Source of the DNA: Luteibacter mycovicinus
GTDB lineage: Bacteria; Pseudomonadota; Gammaproteobacteria; Xanthomonadales; Rhodanobacteraceae
DNA length: 64,000 nt
NCBI RefSeq assembly: GCF_000745235.1
Contig: NZ_JQNL01000001.1
Location: 868,001-932,000, forward strand
Direction of reading: 5' to 3'
The notes beneath the pieces are model-generated. The model worked only from the letters and a program-made list of their open reading frames with translations, was not told the origin of the DNA and did not search any database. Positions 17,322-26,290 of this stretch are shown piece after piece. The number at the start of each line of letters is the position of its first letter. Positions within the stretch are counted from its first letter, which is position 1. Position numbers and translations under genes: made by a program.

Positions 17322-17914
17322 AGCGTCTCCAGAGCCGCCACGTGCCGGGCCAGACGCGGGCTGGCGTAGCACTGCGAGCCGACCGGAATCAGCCCGACCT
17401 CGTTGAACGCGTCCCGGTAGAAGCGGGCGGGACGCCCATGGAAGCCGACCCGGTCACCGCCGGGATCGTCCTCGCGGGTATAGACCTCGAGGAAGACGAG
17501 CCCTTCGGCCATCTCACCGATGCCGGTCAGCCCCGCGCGGATCTCGGCGGGCTTCAGGTAGTGCAGCACGTCGGTGCAGACGATCAGGTCGAAACGCGTG
17601 TCGAAGCGCAACTCGGCAAGCTGGCCGAATCGCGCCAGCCCGATATTGCGGGTCCGGCCATAACGGGCCACGGCGTATTCGCTGGCCTCCAGCCCCCGGT
17701 ACTCGATGCCTGGACGCAGGCGCCGCAGGACCGCCCTCCAGGGGGCCTCGCCGCAGCCGACGTCGAGGACGTTGCGCACCGGCCGCCCCAGGTAGAACTC
17801 CGCCTGCCCCAGCACCATCGACACCTTGCGCGTGAGCTCGGCCGGCGAGCGCACGGCGTGCTCCGCGCTGCGGTACCACTTGTCGAAATAGGCCTGGTCG
17901 TAGGTCTTGGTCAT
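17318..17914 (-). CDS. class I SAM-dependent methyltransferase
   Basis: A 198-aa methyltransferase. Motif I is VLDVGCGEAPWRAVL, the acidic end of strand 2 is YRGLEASEYAV, and motif IV is FDLIVCTDVLHYL. The N-terminus MTKTYDQAYFDKWYR resembles small-molecule methyltransferases. Start 17914 was chosen for this N-terminus; ATG codons at 17944 and 17971 are alternatives. The substrate is unknown, and neighbouring genes give no clue. Confidence 0.72.
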   Translation of the reverse strand: MTKTYDQAYFDKWYRSAEHAVRSPAELTRKVSMVLGQAEFYLGRPVRNVLDVGCGEAPWRAVLRRLRPGIEYRGLEASEYAVARYGRTRNIGLARFGQLAELRFDTRFDLIVCTDVLHYLKPAEIRAGLTGIGEMAEGLVFLEVYTREDDPGGDRVGFHGRPARFYRDAFNEVGLIPVGSQCYASPRLARHVAALETL

Positions 17915-18012
17915 GGGCGAGGCGCCGCGGAAAACGCCCATGGTAGCCCGCCGTACACTTCGGGCATACATGCCTCACCGCAGCATCGGACCTTATCGAA
18001 AAGGAGACTCTC

Positions 18013-18312
18013 ATGCCCCGTATCCAGCTTCGCATTACCGGCGACCGCGACATCTTCGACGACGTGATGAACGCCATCCATGGCGTCGACCGCGTCGAGC
18101 GCGTCGAGGAAATCGACGACCTGATGATGGGCGTCCGCGATGATTCCAGTTCCAGCGAGTTGTCCGACGACGTCGGCTCGCGCACCTTCACCCTGGAAGT
18201 GGAAGTGCCCAATGAGAAGGTCGGTGAGCGCGTGCGTGAGATCGCCGAAGAAACCGCGGGAACCCGCGAAGCGGCCATCGAGTTCATCGGTCCGGACGAA
18301 AGCGAGATCTGA
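18013..18312 (+). CDS. small acidic protein of unknown function
   Basis: A 99-aa, strongly acidic protein without signal peptide or membrane segment. It has an alternating beta/alpha pattern (PRIQLRITGD, then DIFDDVMNAIHGVDRVERVEEIDD, then SRTFTLEVEVPNEKVGERVREIAEETA) that suggests a small ferredoxin-like or ACT-like fold. AAAAGGAGACTCTC precedes the ATG as a strong ribosome-binding site, so it is a real and probably well-expressed gene. I do not recognise the family. Confidence 0.7.
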   Translation: MPRIQLRITGDRDIFDDVMNAIHGVDRVERVEEIDDLMMGVRDDSSSSELSDDVGSRTFTLEVEVPNEKVGERVREIAEETAGTREAAIEFIGPDESEI

Positions 18313-18412
18313 ATCACGAACATGAACGTTGCACGACACCGCGACGTTCATGCGTAAACCCCATGAAAGGCTCCCCGTTTAAGGTGACATGCGCACCGAG
18401 AACGGAGGTTTC

Positions 18413-19921
18413 ATGCGATCCATGGCCGCGGCCGTCCTGCTCGCTCTCGTCACGCTGCCTGCCATGGCACGTGACGGCACGCTTTCGAAAGACGATGTCG
18501 CCTGGCTGGACCGGGTGACCTTCGGCGTGGATTCCGCGACGGTGGCGCACTTTCGCGATGTCGGCAGACGCCGCTTCCTCGACGAACAGCTACATCCAAA
18601 GGCCGATGGTCTGCCGCCCGCCATCGCGGCGCAGATCGCCTCATTCGACGTCATGAAAACCCCTGCCCCCGCGCTGCTGGCGCAGGTTCGCGATCAGTAT
18701 CGCGATATCAAGGACCTGCCCGATGGCGATGCGAAGGAGACCGCCAAGAAGGCGCTCCAGAAGCAGGGTAACCAGTACGCTCAGCAGGCCCAGGCTGCCG
18801 AGTTGCTGCGCGCGGTCTATGACGAAAACCAGCTGCGCGAGCAGCTCGTGTGGTTCTGGATGAACCATTTCAGCGTGTTCCAGAACAAGGGACGCGTGCG
18901 CTGGCTGGTGGCCAGTTATGAACAGGACACGATCCGTCCGCATGCGCTGGGCAAGTTCCGCGATCTGGTCATCGCCACGCTCAAGAGCCCGGCGATGCTC
19001 GAATACCTCGACAATGCGCAGAACGCCCGCGACAAGATCAACGAGAACTATGCGCGCGAGCTGATGGAGCTGCATACCCTGGGTGTGGGTTCGGGATACA
19101 CGCAGGACGACGTACAGAACCTCGCCCGCGTCCTGACCGGCGTGGGTGTCAATTTCGACGGACAGCCGCGCAAGATAAAGCAGGACCTGCAGCGGTATTA
19201 CGTCCAGGACGGTGTGTTCGAATTCAATCCGAACCGACACGACTTCAGCGACCAGAAGCTGCTCGGCAGGAACATAGCGGGCGGGGGTTTCGACGAAGTG
19301 GAGAGAGCCGTCGACCTGATTGTCAGCCAGCCGGCCTGCGCGACCTTTGTATCGACGAAGCTGGCCAGATATTTCGTCGCCGACGACCCGCCGCCGGCGC
19401 TGGTCAAGGCCATGGCGAAGACGTTCAGCCATACCGATGGCGACATTGCCGCGGTGATGAAAACCATGCTCGAGTCGAAGGAGTTCAACGCATCGCTGGG
19501 CAAACGCTACAAGGACCCCACACAGTTCCTCGTCTCCACGATGCGTCTCGCCTATGACGGAAAACCGGTGGCCAATCCGCGCCCGCTGGTGAACTGGATC
19601 AACCAGCTGGGCCAGGCACCGTTCGGCCGCATCACCCCCGATGGCTGGCCCACCTCGGATTCCGAATGGTCCAGTTCCGGTCAGCTGGCGAAGCGTTTCG
19701 AGATCGCGCGTTCGATCGGCAGTGGCGCCAACCATCTGTTCGATGTCGACGAGGATGGCAAGGTGCAGCGCGGTGGCTTCCCCCAGCTGACGACGCCGAC
19801 GTACTACGCCACGATCGAGCCGTGGCTCGGTCAGAAGACACGCGACGCGCTGGCCCAGGCCACCTCGCAACAGGAGTGGAATACCTTCCTGCTCTCCTCC
19901 CCCGACTTCAACTACCGCTGA
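18413..19921 (+). CDS. DUF1800 domain-containing secreted protein
   Basis: A 502-aa protein with a Sec signal peptide (residues 1-19, ending PAMA). The DUF1800 signature ENYARELMELHTLGVG is present near residue 210, preceded by QLVWFWMNHFSVFQNKG. CGGAGG lies four bases before ATG 18413, which decides this start over the ATG at 18389. DUF1800 genes are nearly always followed by a DUF1501 gene, as here with an 8-base gap, and the two probably form one export-associated unit. Their biochemical function is unknown. Confidence 0.82.
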   Translation: MRSMAAAVLLALVTLPAMARDGTLSKDDVAWLDRVTFGVDSATVAHFRDVGRRRFLDEQLHPKADGLPPAIAAQIASFDVMKTPAPALLAQVRDQYRDIKDLPDGDAKETAKKALQKQGNQYAQQAQAAELLRAVYDENQLREQLVWFWMNHFSVFQNKGRVRWLVASYEQDTIRPHALGKFRDLVIATLKSPAMLEYLDNAQNARDKINENYARELMELHTLGVGSGYTQDDVQNLARVLTGVGVNFDGQPRKIKQDLQRYYVQDGVFEFNPNRHDFSDQKLLGRNIAGGGFDEVERAVDLIVSQPACATFVSTKLARYFVADDPPPALVKAMAKTFSHTDGDIAAVMKTMLESKEFNASLGKRYKDPTQFLVSTMRLAYDGKPVANPRPLVNWINQLGQAPFGRITPDGWPTSDSEWSSSGQLAKRFEIARSIGSGANHLFDVDEDGKVQRGGFPQLTTPTYYATIEPWLGQKTRDALAQATSQQEWNTFLLSSPDFNYR

Positions 19922-19929
19922 GGCCTCCC

Positions 19930-21120
19930 ATGGATCGCCGCCAGTTCCTCCTCGCTCTCGCCGCCACCGCGCCCGCGCTTACGCTGGGCGGCAAGGTTTT
20001 CGCGGCTCCGGCCAGTTCACCACGCTTTCTGCTCGTGTTTCTACGCGGCGGGTACGACGCCAACAACCTTCTCGTGCCGTATTCCAGCGACTTTTACTAC
20101 GAGTCGCGCGCGACCATCGCGCTGGCACGACCCACGGCGGGCGATCCGAAGTCGGTGCGTGCCCTGGACGCGACCTGGGGCCTCGCACCCGCTGTCGCGC
20201 AGAGCATGGGACCGCTGTGGGACCAGCGCCAGCTGGCGTTCATTCCGTTCGCCGGCACCGACGATCTTTCGCGAAGCCACTTTGAAACGCAGGACAACAT
20301 CGAGTCCGGCGAATCGGGCGACGCCCGGGACTACGGCTCCGGATTCATGGGCCGGCTCTCGTCCGTCCTGCGCGGCATACCGCCCATCGCGTTCACTGAT
20401 GCCCTGCCCCTGTCGTTCCGCGGCGCGGGCGACGTGCCCAACATCTCGCTGAAGGGCGACAGCAAGGCGGTGTTCGACGACAGGCAGTCGAAGATCCTCG
20501 CCGGCATGTATCAGGGCACACCTCTGCAGGCCGCCGCGACGGACGGGCTGCAGCTGCGCCAGCAGGTGGCCCAGGACCTGCAATCGGAGATGGTCGCGGC
20601 GAGCCGGGGCGCCGTGAATGCACGCGGTTTCGCGCAGCAGGGCCAGCGAATGGCCACGCTGATGCGTGACCGCTACCGACTCGGCTTCGTCGATGTCGGC
20701 GGCTGGGACACGCATGTCAACCAGGGCGGCGCGGATGGCCAGCTCGCCAACAATCTCGACAACCTGGGCCAGGGTCTGGCGGCATTCGCCGAGGGACTGG
20801 GCGAGGCGGAATGGAACAACACCGTCGTGGTGGTCGTGTCGGAGTTCGGCCGCACGTTTCGCGAGAACGGCAACAAGGGCACCGATCACGGCCACGGTAC
20901 GACGTACTGGGTGCTTGGCGGAAAGGTGCGCGGTGGCCGGATCGCCGGCCAGCAAGTGGCGGTCAATGCACAGAACCTCCTGCAGAATCGCGACTACCCG
21001 GTGCTCAACAACTATCGCGACGTACTCGGCGGCATGCTGCGTCGCATGTACGCCTTATCCGACGCCGAACTCGCACGGGTCTTCCCCGGTGCGAAGCCGC
21101 GGGATCTGCAGCTGGTCTAA
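19930..21120 (+). CDS. DUF1501 domain-containing protein with Tat-like signal
   Basis: A 396-aa protein. The N-terminus MDRRQFLLALAATAP is a twin-arginine type signal (RRQFL). The body shows DUF1501 blocks: FLRGGYDANNLLVPY, DVGGWDTHVNQGG, VVVVSEFGRTFRENGNKGTDHGHG and the terminal region. DUF1501 belongs to the alkaline phosphatase/sulfatase superfamily by fold, and the SEFGRT and DHGHG blocks contain its likely metal ligands. It is coupled to the DUF1800 gene. Its last four bases overlap the convergent GH15 gene. Confidence 0.82.
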   Translation: MDRRQFLLALAATAPALTLGGKVFAAPASSPRFLLVFLRGGYDANNLLVPYSSDFYYESRATIALARPTAGDPKSVRALDATWGLAPAVAQSMGPLWDQRQLAFIPFAGTDDLSRSHFETQDNIESGESGDARDYGSGFMGRLSSVLRGIPPIAFTDALPLSFRGAGDVPNISLKGDSKAVFDDRQSKILAGMYQGTPLQAAATDGLQLRQQVAQDLQSEMVAASRGAVNARGFAQQGQRMATLMRDRYRLGFVDVGGWDTHVNQGGADGQLANNLDNLGQGLAAFAEGLGEAEWNNTVVVVVSEFGRTFRENGNKGTDHGHGTTYWVLGGKVRGGRIAGQQVAVNAQNLLQNRDYPVLNNYRDVLGGMLRRMYALSDAELARVFPGAKPRDLQLV

Positions 21121-22958
21121 GGCTGCCAGACCTGCCCCTCCGGATCGGTCAGCTGGCGATCGAGATAGTAAGCCGCGCTGATGAAGGCCAGATGCGTGAG
21201 CGCCTGAGGAAAATTACCCAGCTGCTCCGCGCGGAGGCTCAGTTCTTCCGAGAACAGTCCGAGGTGATTCGAGTACAGCACCCCGCGCGCCATGACCTCG
21301 CGCGCTTCGTGCAGACGGCCGGCACGTGCGAGGCACTCGACGTACCAGAAGGTGCACGTCGTGAACGCGCCTTCTCCCCCTTCCAGGCCGTCGGCATTGC
21401 GATAGCGGAAGACCAGGCCATCGTCGGTCAGCTGGTCGCGAATCGCATCCAGCGTCGCCAGCCACACCGGGTCGGTCGCCGAGACGAAGCGGACCAGCGG
21501 CATCATCAGCAGCGCGGCATCGAGATCCTTACCGCCCTTGGTCTGCACGAAGTAGCCATGCTCGGGATGCCGGAAATTGTTCCAGATATCCTCGGCGATA
21601 CGATCCCGCTCCGTCGCCCATTCGACCATGGGCCCTGGCAGGGAACGTTTACCGGCCAGGCGCACCGCGCGATCCAGCGCCACCCAGCACATCAGCCGCG
21701 AGTGCAGGAAATGCTGCTTGCCGCCACGCATTTCCCAGATGCCCTCGTCGGCATCCTTCCAGTGACGACTGACATGGTCGACCATGCGGACGACGTGCAG
21801 CCAGCCGGCACGGCTGATGGCGCGGCCGTATTTGTTGGCCAGATACAGGCTGTCCATCAGCTCGCCGAAGATATCCAGCTGCGTCTGTGTGCGCGCGGCG
21901 TTGCCGATGCGCACCGGCTGCGACCCCGCATACCCCGCGAGGTGATCGAGCACGTCCTCGTCCTCGGCTTCCTCACCGTCGATGGCATACATGATGCGCA
22001 ACGCCGAATGCCGATCCAGATCGGCCAGCCGCGCTTCCATCCAGCGGCGGAAATGTTCGGCCTCGTCGATGTAGCCGAGTCGCATGAAGGCGTACACGGT
22101 GAAAGACGCGTCGCGTATCCACGTCGCGCGGTAGTCCCAGTTGCGCCCCGCGCCGGTGGCCTCCGGCAGGCCGAACGTGGCCGCGGCGGCAACGGAACCA
22201 TGCCGGTGCGACGTCAGCAACTTGAGCACCAGCGCTGAACGGTCGACACGCTCGCGCCAGCGGCCGCGATAGGTCGAGCGACGCGTCCATCGGCGCCAGG
22301 CCTCCGCCGTGCTGTCGAAGGCGGCGCGGCACTCGGCTTCATCGTAGGGGTCATGGGCTTCGTCGCCCAGCATGAACCAGACTTCTTCGCCGGGGTTCAG
22401 CTCGAACTCGGCGTGCACGGCGCCCTCGCCCTCTTCGATCAGAAGCGGCACGCTCGCGGCGAGGCGCAGCGACTGAGGCCCATCGTGAAATACCACCGAA
22501 TCACCGTATTCCGAGACCTCCGGGACATGCCTCGCATACGCAAGGCGCGGCCGGCAGCGCACACGGATCACTACCTTGCCCCGAGGCACACGGATGCATC
22601 GGAGGAGGCAGTTGGCGACGCGCGGCTGCGTGTCCGGGTGCGGCATGAAATCCGTAAGCTCGACGCTTCCCGCTTCCGCCATCCAGCGCGTAATAAGGAT
22701 GTTCGTTTCCGGGACATAGAGCTGAATCGTGCGCGCATCGGAAAGGTCGGGCGTCACGGTGAACTCGCCACCTTTCTCCGGATCGAGCAGTCCGGCGAAC
22801 ACCGTGGGACTGTCCATATGCGGCCAGCACATGAAGTCGATGGTGCCGTCGCTGGCGACCAGCGCGGTGGTATCGAGGTTCCCGACGATACCGTGCTCGC
22901 CGATGGTCCGGCCGGGCACGGGATTGAGTGACTCGGATGGGGTCGTGTGTCGTGGCAT
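21117..22958 (-). CDS. glycoside hydrolase family 15 protein (glucoamylase/trehalase-like)
   Basis: A 613-aa cytoplasmic GH15 enzyme. The N-terminal domain contains GIVGNLDTTALVASDGTIDFMCWP. The catalytic (alpha/alpha)6 barrel has NWDYRATWIRDASFTVYAFMR, the general-acid Glu in DEGIWEMRGG, and the general-base Glu in SLRAEQLGNFPQALTHL. This branch includes glucoamylases, glucodextranases and trehalases; without a signal peptide it probably acts on an intracellular alpha-glucoside such as trehalose. Start 22958 (ATG) is preferred to the upstream TTG at 22976, though no ribosome-binding site is seen for either. Confidence 0.85.
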   Translation of the reverse strand: MPRHTTPSESLNPVPGRTIGEHGIVGNLDTTALVASDGTIDFMCWPHMDSPTVFAGLLDPEKGGEFTVTPDLSDARTIQLYVPETNILITRWMAEAGSVELTDFMPHPDTQPRVANCLLRCIRVPRGKVVIRVRCRPRLAYARHVPEVSEYGDSVVFHDGPQSLRLAASVPLLIEEGEGAVHAEFELNPGEEVWFMLGDEAHDPYDEAECRAAFDSTAEAWRRWTRRSTYRGRWRERVDRSALVLKLLTSHRHGSVAAAATFGLPEATGAGRNWDYRATWIRDASFTVYAFMRLGYIDEAEHFRRWMEARLADLDRHSALRIMYAIDGEEAEDEDVLDHLAGYAGSQPVRIGNAARTQTQLDIFGELMDSLYLANKYGRAISRAGWLHVVRMVDHVSRHWKDADEGIWEMRGGKQHFLHSRLMCWVALDRAVRLAGKRSLPGPMVEWATERDRIAEDIWNNFRHPEHGYFVQTKGGKDLDAALLMMPLVRFVSATDPVWLATLDAIRDQLTDDGLVFRYRNADGLEGGEGAFTTCTFWYVECLARAGRLHEAREVMARGVLYSNHLGLFSEELSLRAEQLGNFPQALTHLAFISAAYYLDRQLTDPEGQVWQP

Positions 22959-22994
22959 AGCCGGAGGAGGCCACAACCCATGTGAAGGCGAGGC

Positions 22995-25244
22995 TCAGAA
23001 CTCGAGGCGGTAAGCCACCTTGATCAGGCCTTCCTCAACGTCCTTGAGGCCAAAACCACGACGAAACTGCCCGTCGAGTTCGTCATCCGTATCCTCGGCG
23101 TAGCCGCCGCGGTTATAGACGACGTAGAGGTTCGACAGCGGCGCGATCTCGTAGCGATAGCGGATCTGGAAGCCGAGGTTGGCCACGCCGAGACCGTCGA
23201 CCGGTTCATCACTGTCGACCGCCGCGCCGGTGGGCGTGATCTCCAGGCGACGACGAAGCTTGGCGCCCACCGCCAGGGTCTGCAGTTTGACGCGGAGCTC
23301 CTGCTTGTTACCGAGATTCCAGTTGAGGCCGCTGTCGAGGCCGACGGTACGGCCGTCATACGCGCCGACGAGGTTGTCGTGTTGCCAGATCAGCCAGTTC
23401 GGGTCCCATTCGTAACTCGCGCCAGCGAAGACGCTGAACGCATCGGTGACGAAGTACGTCGGCGTGAACTTGAAGTAGTAGCCCAGCCGGTGATAGCCGG
23501 TGAGCTGGTTGCCGCTGACGAAGCCCTCCGCTTCCCACGCCCAGCGGCCGATACGCGGGCGGGTGCGATCGTAGGTCAGCTTCGCGGTCGGTGGCGTGTG
23601 CTGGTTGTTGCCACCGCGGGTAAGCAGGTCGTCATACGCGGCCGTGAAGGCATCGAGCCGCCACAGTTCGTCGCCGCCATCGCGACGCTGGCTGTTGCGC
23701 TGAATGCGAAGACGCTGCCGCACGACCACGCCCTCGGTGTTTTTCTGCTCGGAGATACGATACCGCCACAGATGCGAGGCGTAGGCCGAGTCGGCCGGCA
23801 GATTGGCCTGACGCTGCCTTACTTCCCAATGCAGATACTCCATGTCGCTGCGCGGCAGGTAGCCGAAGTCGTCGATGTCCAGTCGCTTGCCGAAGTACAT
23901 GCCCAGCCACTGCTGGCTCCAGACATCGTTCATTTCCCAGAACGCGATGCTGGTGGCGCCCAGGCCGTCGCTGTTGTTGCGCGGCTGGTCGATCTTGCTG
24001 CCGACCACGTTGCTGGTGATGGTGAAACGCTCGTTCGGCTGCCAGCGATGGTCCAGGCCAAGCACGTTGGCGTCGCGGTCGAGATACGGGTGGTTGACCC
24101 GCGTGGCGAGCAGACCGAATGACTGGGTGCCCGCATTCTGCAGCAGACGGAACGCGCCGAACGTGCGGCCCGCGTCGCCTTTTTCCTGCGCGGCGAGGAT
24201 GCCGTAACTGGTCGAACCCACGCTGCCGTTCACCTTCACCGCCGTGGAAATATCGGCCGCACCGTTGCCGTCATCCGCCGCACCACCCACCCGGCGCGTG
24301 TAGACCAACTGCGAATAGTCGTCGAGCAGGCTGAAGTCGAAGATGCCCTGGTTCTCGGTAAAGAACGGGCGTTTGTCGGTAAAGAAGGTTTCTTCGGGCG
24401 AGAAGTTGACCACCAGGTCGTCGCTCTCGACCTGGCCGAAATCGGGGTTGATCGTGGCCGTGAGCTGCGTCTGCCCATTGGGTTTCCAGAGGATGTCCGC
24501 GCCCTGCTCGAACGACGTGCCGCCGTGCGCGCGATCCACCTTGCCGACCACGTAAGGCGTGATGGCGAACAACGACTGCGAATATGCCGGCACCTCGATG
24601 CGCTGAAAACTGGAGAGAAACCTGCCGCGATCGAACGCGATCGCCGGCCATGCCATGCGCTCTCCCGTGGCGGCGATCACACGGTCGACATACAGACCGA
24701 TCGTGCGCGTATCGCCGCTCGCCTTGCGCATCGGCGCGATGTACCAGGGGATGAGGATCTCCACCGAATAACCGTCCGCGTCCTCACTGACCGCGTGATC
24801 CCAGCGTCCGTCCCAGTCGTAACTGAAATCGGATTCGTTGGTGATCACCTCGTCGGCCACGCCGCCCTGCGACCGCACCTCGAAGTCGTAACCGACACGG
24901 CCGTCCGCGTCGAAGTCGACCATGACATTGACGCGATCGACCATCGCATCCTCGTCGCGCCGGGTCTGCTGACGCGAGCGTGGGATGTCGGCGGACTGGG
25001 TGACCCGGATAGCCACGGCCAGTCCTTTGGGCGTCGACATCACCCAGGCCTCGGTCGGCTGGCTACCCGGCTTGCCGTTCATCGGCTGGGTGTCGCGGAA
25101 ATCCGTGATCCGCTTCGCCCCCGCCCATTCGGCAGGGTCGATATGACCGTCGATCGTCACCTCGGCATGGGCGGCCGCCGTAGCGAAGAGGAGCGTGGCA
25201 AACAGGGCGAGGCGACGGTACATGCGGGGTCCGGATCGTGACAT
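22995..25244 (-). CDS. CBM9-like / DUF5916 outer-membrane protein
   Basis: A 749-aa secreted protein. After a signal peptide (…FATAAAHA) the mature part starts with a CBM9-type sugar-binding domain (VTIDGHIDPAEWAGAKRI). The rest matches DUF5916: TINPDFGQVESDDLVVNFSPEETFF and FFTENQGIFDF, then many aromatic alternating beta strands suggesting an outer-membrane barrel ending in KVAYRLEF with terminal Phe. The function is unknown; binding or uptake of an oligosaccharide is plausible. An in-frame ATG at 25223 is an equally good start. It lies 36 bases upstream of the GH15 gene on the same strand, so the two may act on one carbohydrate. Confidence 0.8.
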   Translation of the reverse strand: MSRSGPRMYRRLALFATLLFATAAAHAEVTIDGHIDPAEWAGAKRITDFRDTQPMNGKPGSQPTEAWVMSTPKGLAVAIRVTQSADIPRSRQQTRRDEDAMVDRVNVMVDFDADGRVGYDFEVRSQGGVADEVITNESDFSYDWDGRWDHAVSEDADGYSVEILIPWYIAPMRKASGDTRTIGLYVDRVIAATGERMAWPAIAFDRGRFLSSFQRIEVPAYSQSLFAITPYVVGKVDRAHGGTSFEQGADILWKPNGQTQLTATINPDFGQVESDDLVVNFSPEETFFTDKRPFFTENQGIFDFSLLDDYSQLVYTRRVGGAADDGNGAADISTAVKVNGSVGSTSYGILAAQEKGDAGRTFGAFRLLQNAGTQSFGLLATRVNHPYLDRDANVLGLDHRWQPNERFTITSNVVGSKIDQPRNNSDGLGATSIAFWEMNDVWSQQWLGMYFGKRLDIDDFGYLPRSDMEYLHWEVRQRQANLPADSAYASHLWRYRISEQKNTEGVVVRQRLRIQRNSQRRDGGDELWRLDAFTAAYDDLLTRGGNNQHTPPTAKLTYDRTRPRIGRWAWEAEGFVSGNQLTGYHRLGYYFKFTPTYFVTDAFSVFAGASYEWDPNWLIWQHDNLVGAYDGRTVGLDSGLNWNLGNKQELRVKLQTLAVGAKLRRRLEITPTGAAVDSDEPVDGLGVANLGFQIRYRYEIAPLSNLYVVYNRGGYAEDTDDELDGQFRRGFGLKDVEEGLIKVAYRLEF

Positions 25245-25304
25245 CTTGCGGCATAGGATGCCCCCCGCGTCGCAAACGTTTGCCGTGACCCCTGGCCCAT
25301 GCGC

Positions 25305-26192
25305 TCAGCCGGTTTCCCTGATGAGGTCGATCAGCGCGCGCAGCGCGCCGGGTACGTGGCGCCTGCCGGAGTAATACAGGCACAGCCGGTCGAACGGCGG
25401 GGTCCAGTCCTCGAGCACCCTCACCAGGCTGCCGGACGCAAGATCTTCCGCCACGTTGAACTCGGTGAGGTAGGTCAGGCCCAGGCCGGCGCGGGCCGCT
25501 TCGAGCATCAGGTTCGGCTCGTCGAGCGTCAGCACGCCCGGCACGTCGACCTCGATCGCTTCACCGTGCCGCTCGAATTCCCAGTGGTAGATATGGCCGG
25601 AGCGCATACGCGCCCGGATACAGCGGTGGCGGGCGAGATCCGACGGATTGCGCGGCGTGCCGTTCGCCGCGAGGTAGCCGGGTGAGCCGACCACGGCGAA
25701 CCGGATCGGCTCCCCGAAAGGGACGGCGATCATGTCGCCCGGCACGATGTCCGCGGTGCGGAAGCCCGCATCGAACCCATCACGCACGATGTCGACAAGC
25801 CTGTCGTCGGTGACCAGATCGAGCCGCACGTCGGGATAGCGCGTCAGATAGGGCACCAGCAGCGGCGCCATCACACGCCGGGCGGCCCCGGAAGACGTAT
25901 TGATCCTCAGCGTCCCGCGCGGTGCATCGCCCTCGTCGCTGGCCCGCTCGATCGCCACACCGAGGCTTGCGATGGCGGGGGCCACATCGGCCACGAAGCG
26001 CTCGCCGGCTTCGGTCAGCCGGACGCTGCGTGTCGTCCGGTGAAAAAGCCGCGTGCCGAGCCGGGCCTCCAGCGAGGCGACGGACTGGCTAAGGGCTGAG
26101 GTGGAGAGATTCAGCTCACCCGCCGCGGCGCGAAAGCTACCGTGCCGCGCGACCGCCAGCACGGCTTCGAATTCCGTAAGACCGGTACGCAT
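25305..26192 (-). CDS. LysR-family transcriptional regulator
   Basis: A 295-aa regulator. The N-terminal winged helix-turn-helix ([45 protein letters not shown]) is textbook LysR, followed by the effector-binding domain. It belongs to the CrgA-like branch, with [20 protein letters not shown]. It is transcribed divergently from the aldehyde dehydrogenase gene across a 98-base region, so it probably controls that gene and itself. GAGAGGACA precedes the ATG. The inducer is unknown. Confidence 0.88.
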   Translation of the reverse strand: MRTGLTEFEAVLAVARHGSFRAAAGELNLSTSALSQSVASLEARLGTRLFHRTTRSVRLTEAGERFVADVAPAIASLGVAIERASDEGDAPRGTLRINTSSGAARRVMAPLLVPYLTRYPDVRLDLVTDDRLVDIVRDGFDAGFRTADIVPGDMIAVPFGEPIRFAVVGSPGYLAANGTPRNPSDLARHRCIRARMRSGHIYHWEFERHGEAIEVDVPGVLTLDEPNLMLEAARAGLGLTYLTEFNVAEDLASGSLVRVLEDWTPPFDRLCLYYSGRRHVPGALRALIDLIRETG

Positions 26193-26210
26193 TGTCCTCT
26201 CCCGCTTAAT

Positions 26211-26250
26211 GACCCATCCACCGTTGTCCGTCTTATCAGACTAATGGGTC
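26211..26250. promoter_or_regulatory. inverted repeat between LysR regulator and aldehyde dehydrogenase
   Basis: GACCCAT at 26211-26217 and ATGGGTC at 26244-26250 form a perfect 7-bp inverted repeat with a 26-bp spacer in the divergent promoter region. Its position suits regulation by the adjacent LysR protein. Confidence 0.45.
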
Positions 26251-26290
26251 GGGCGCATGCTGGGAACCGTCTCCACGACGGGAGCCTCTC

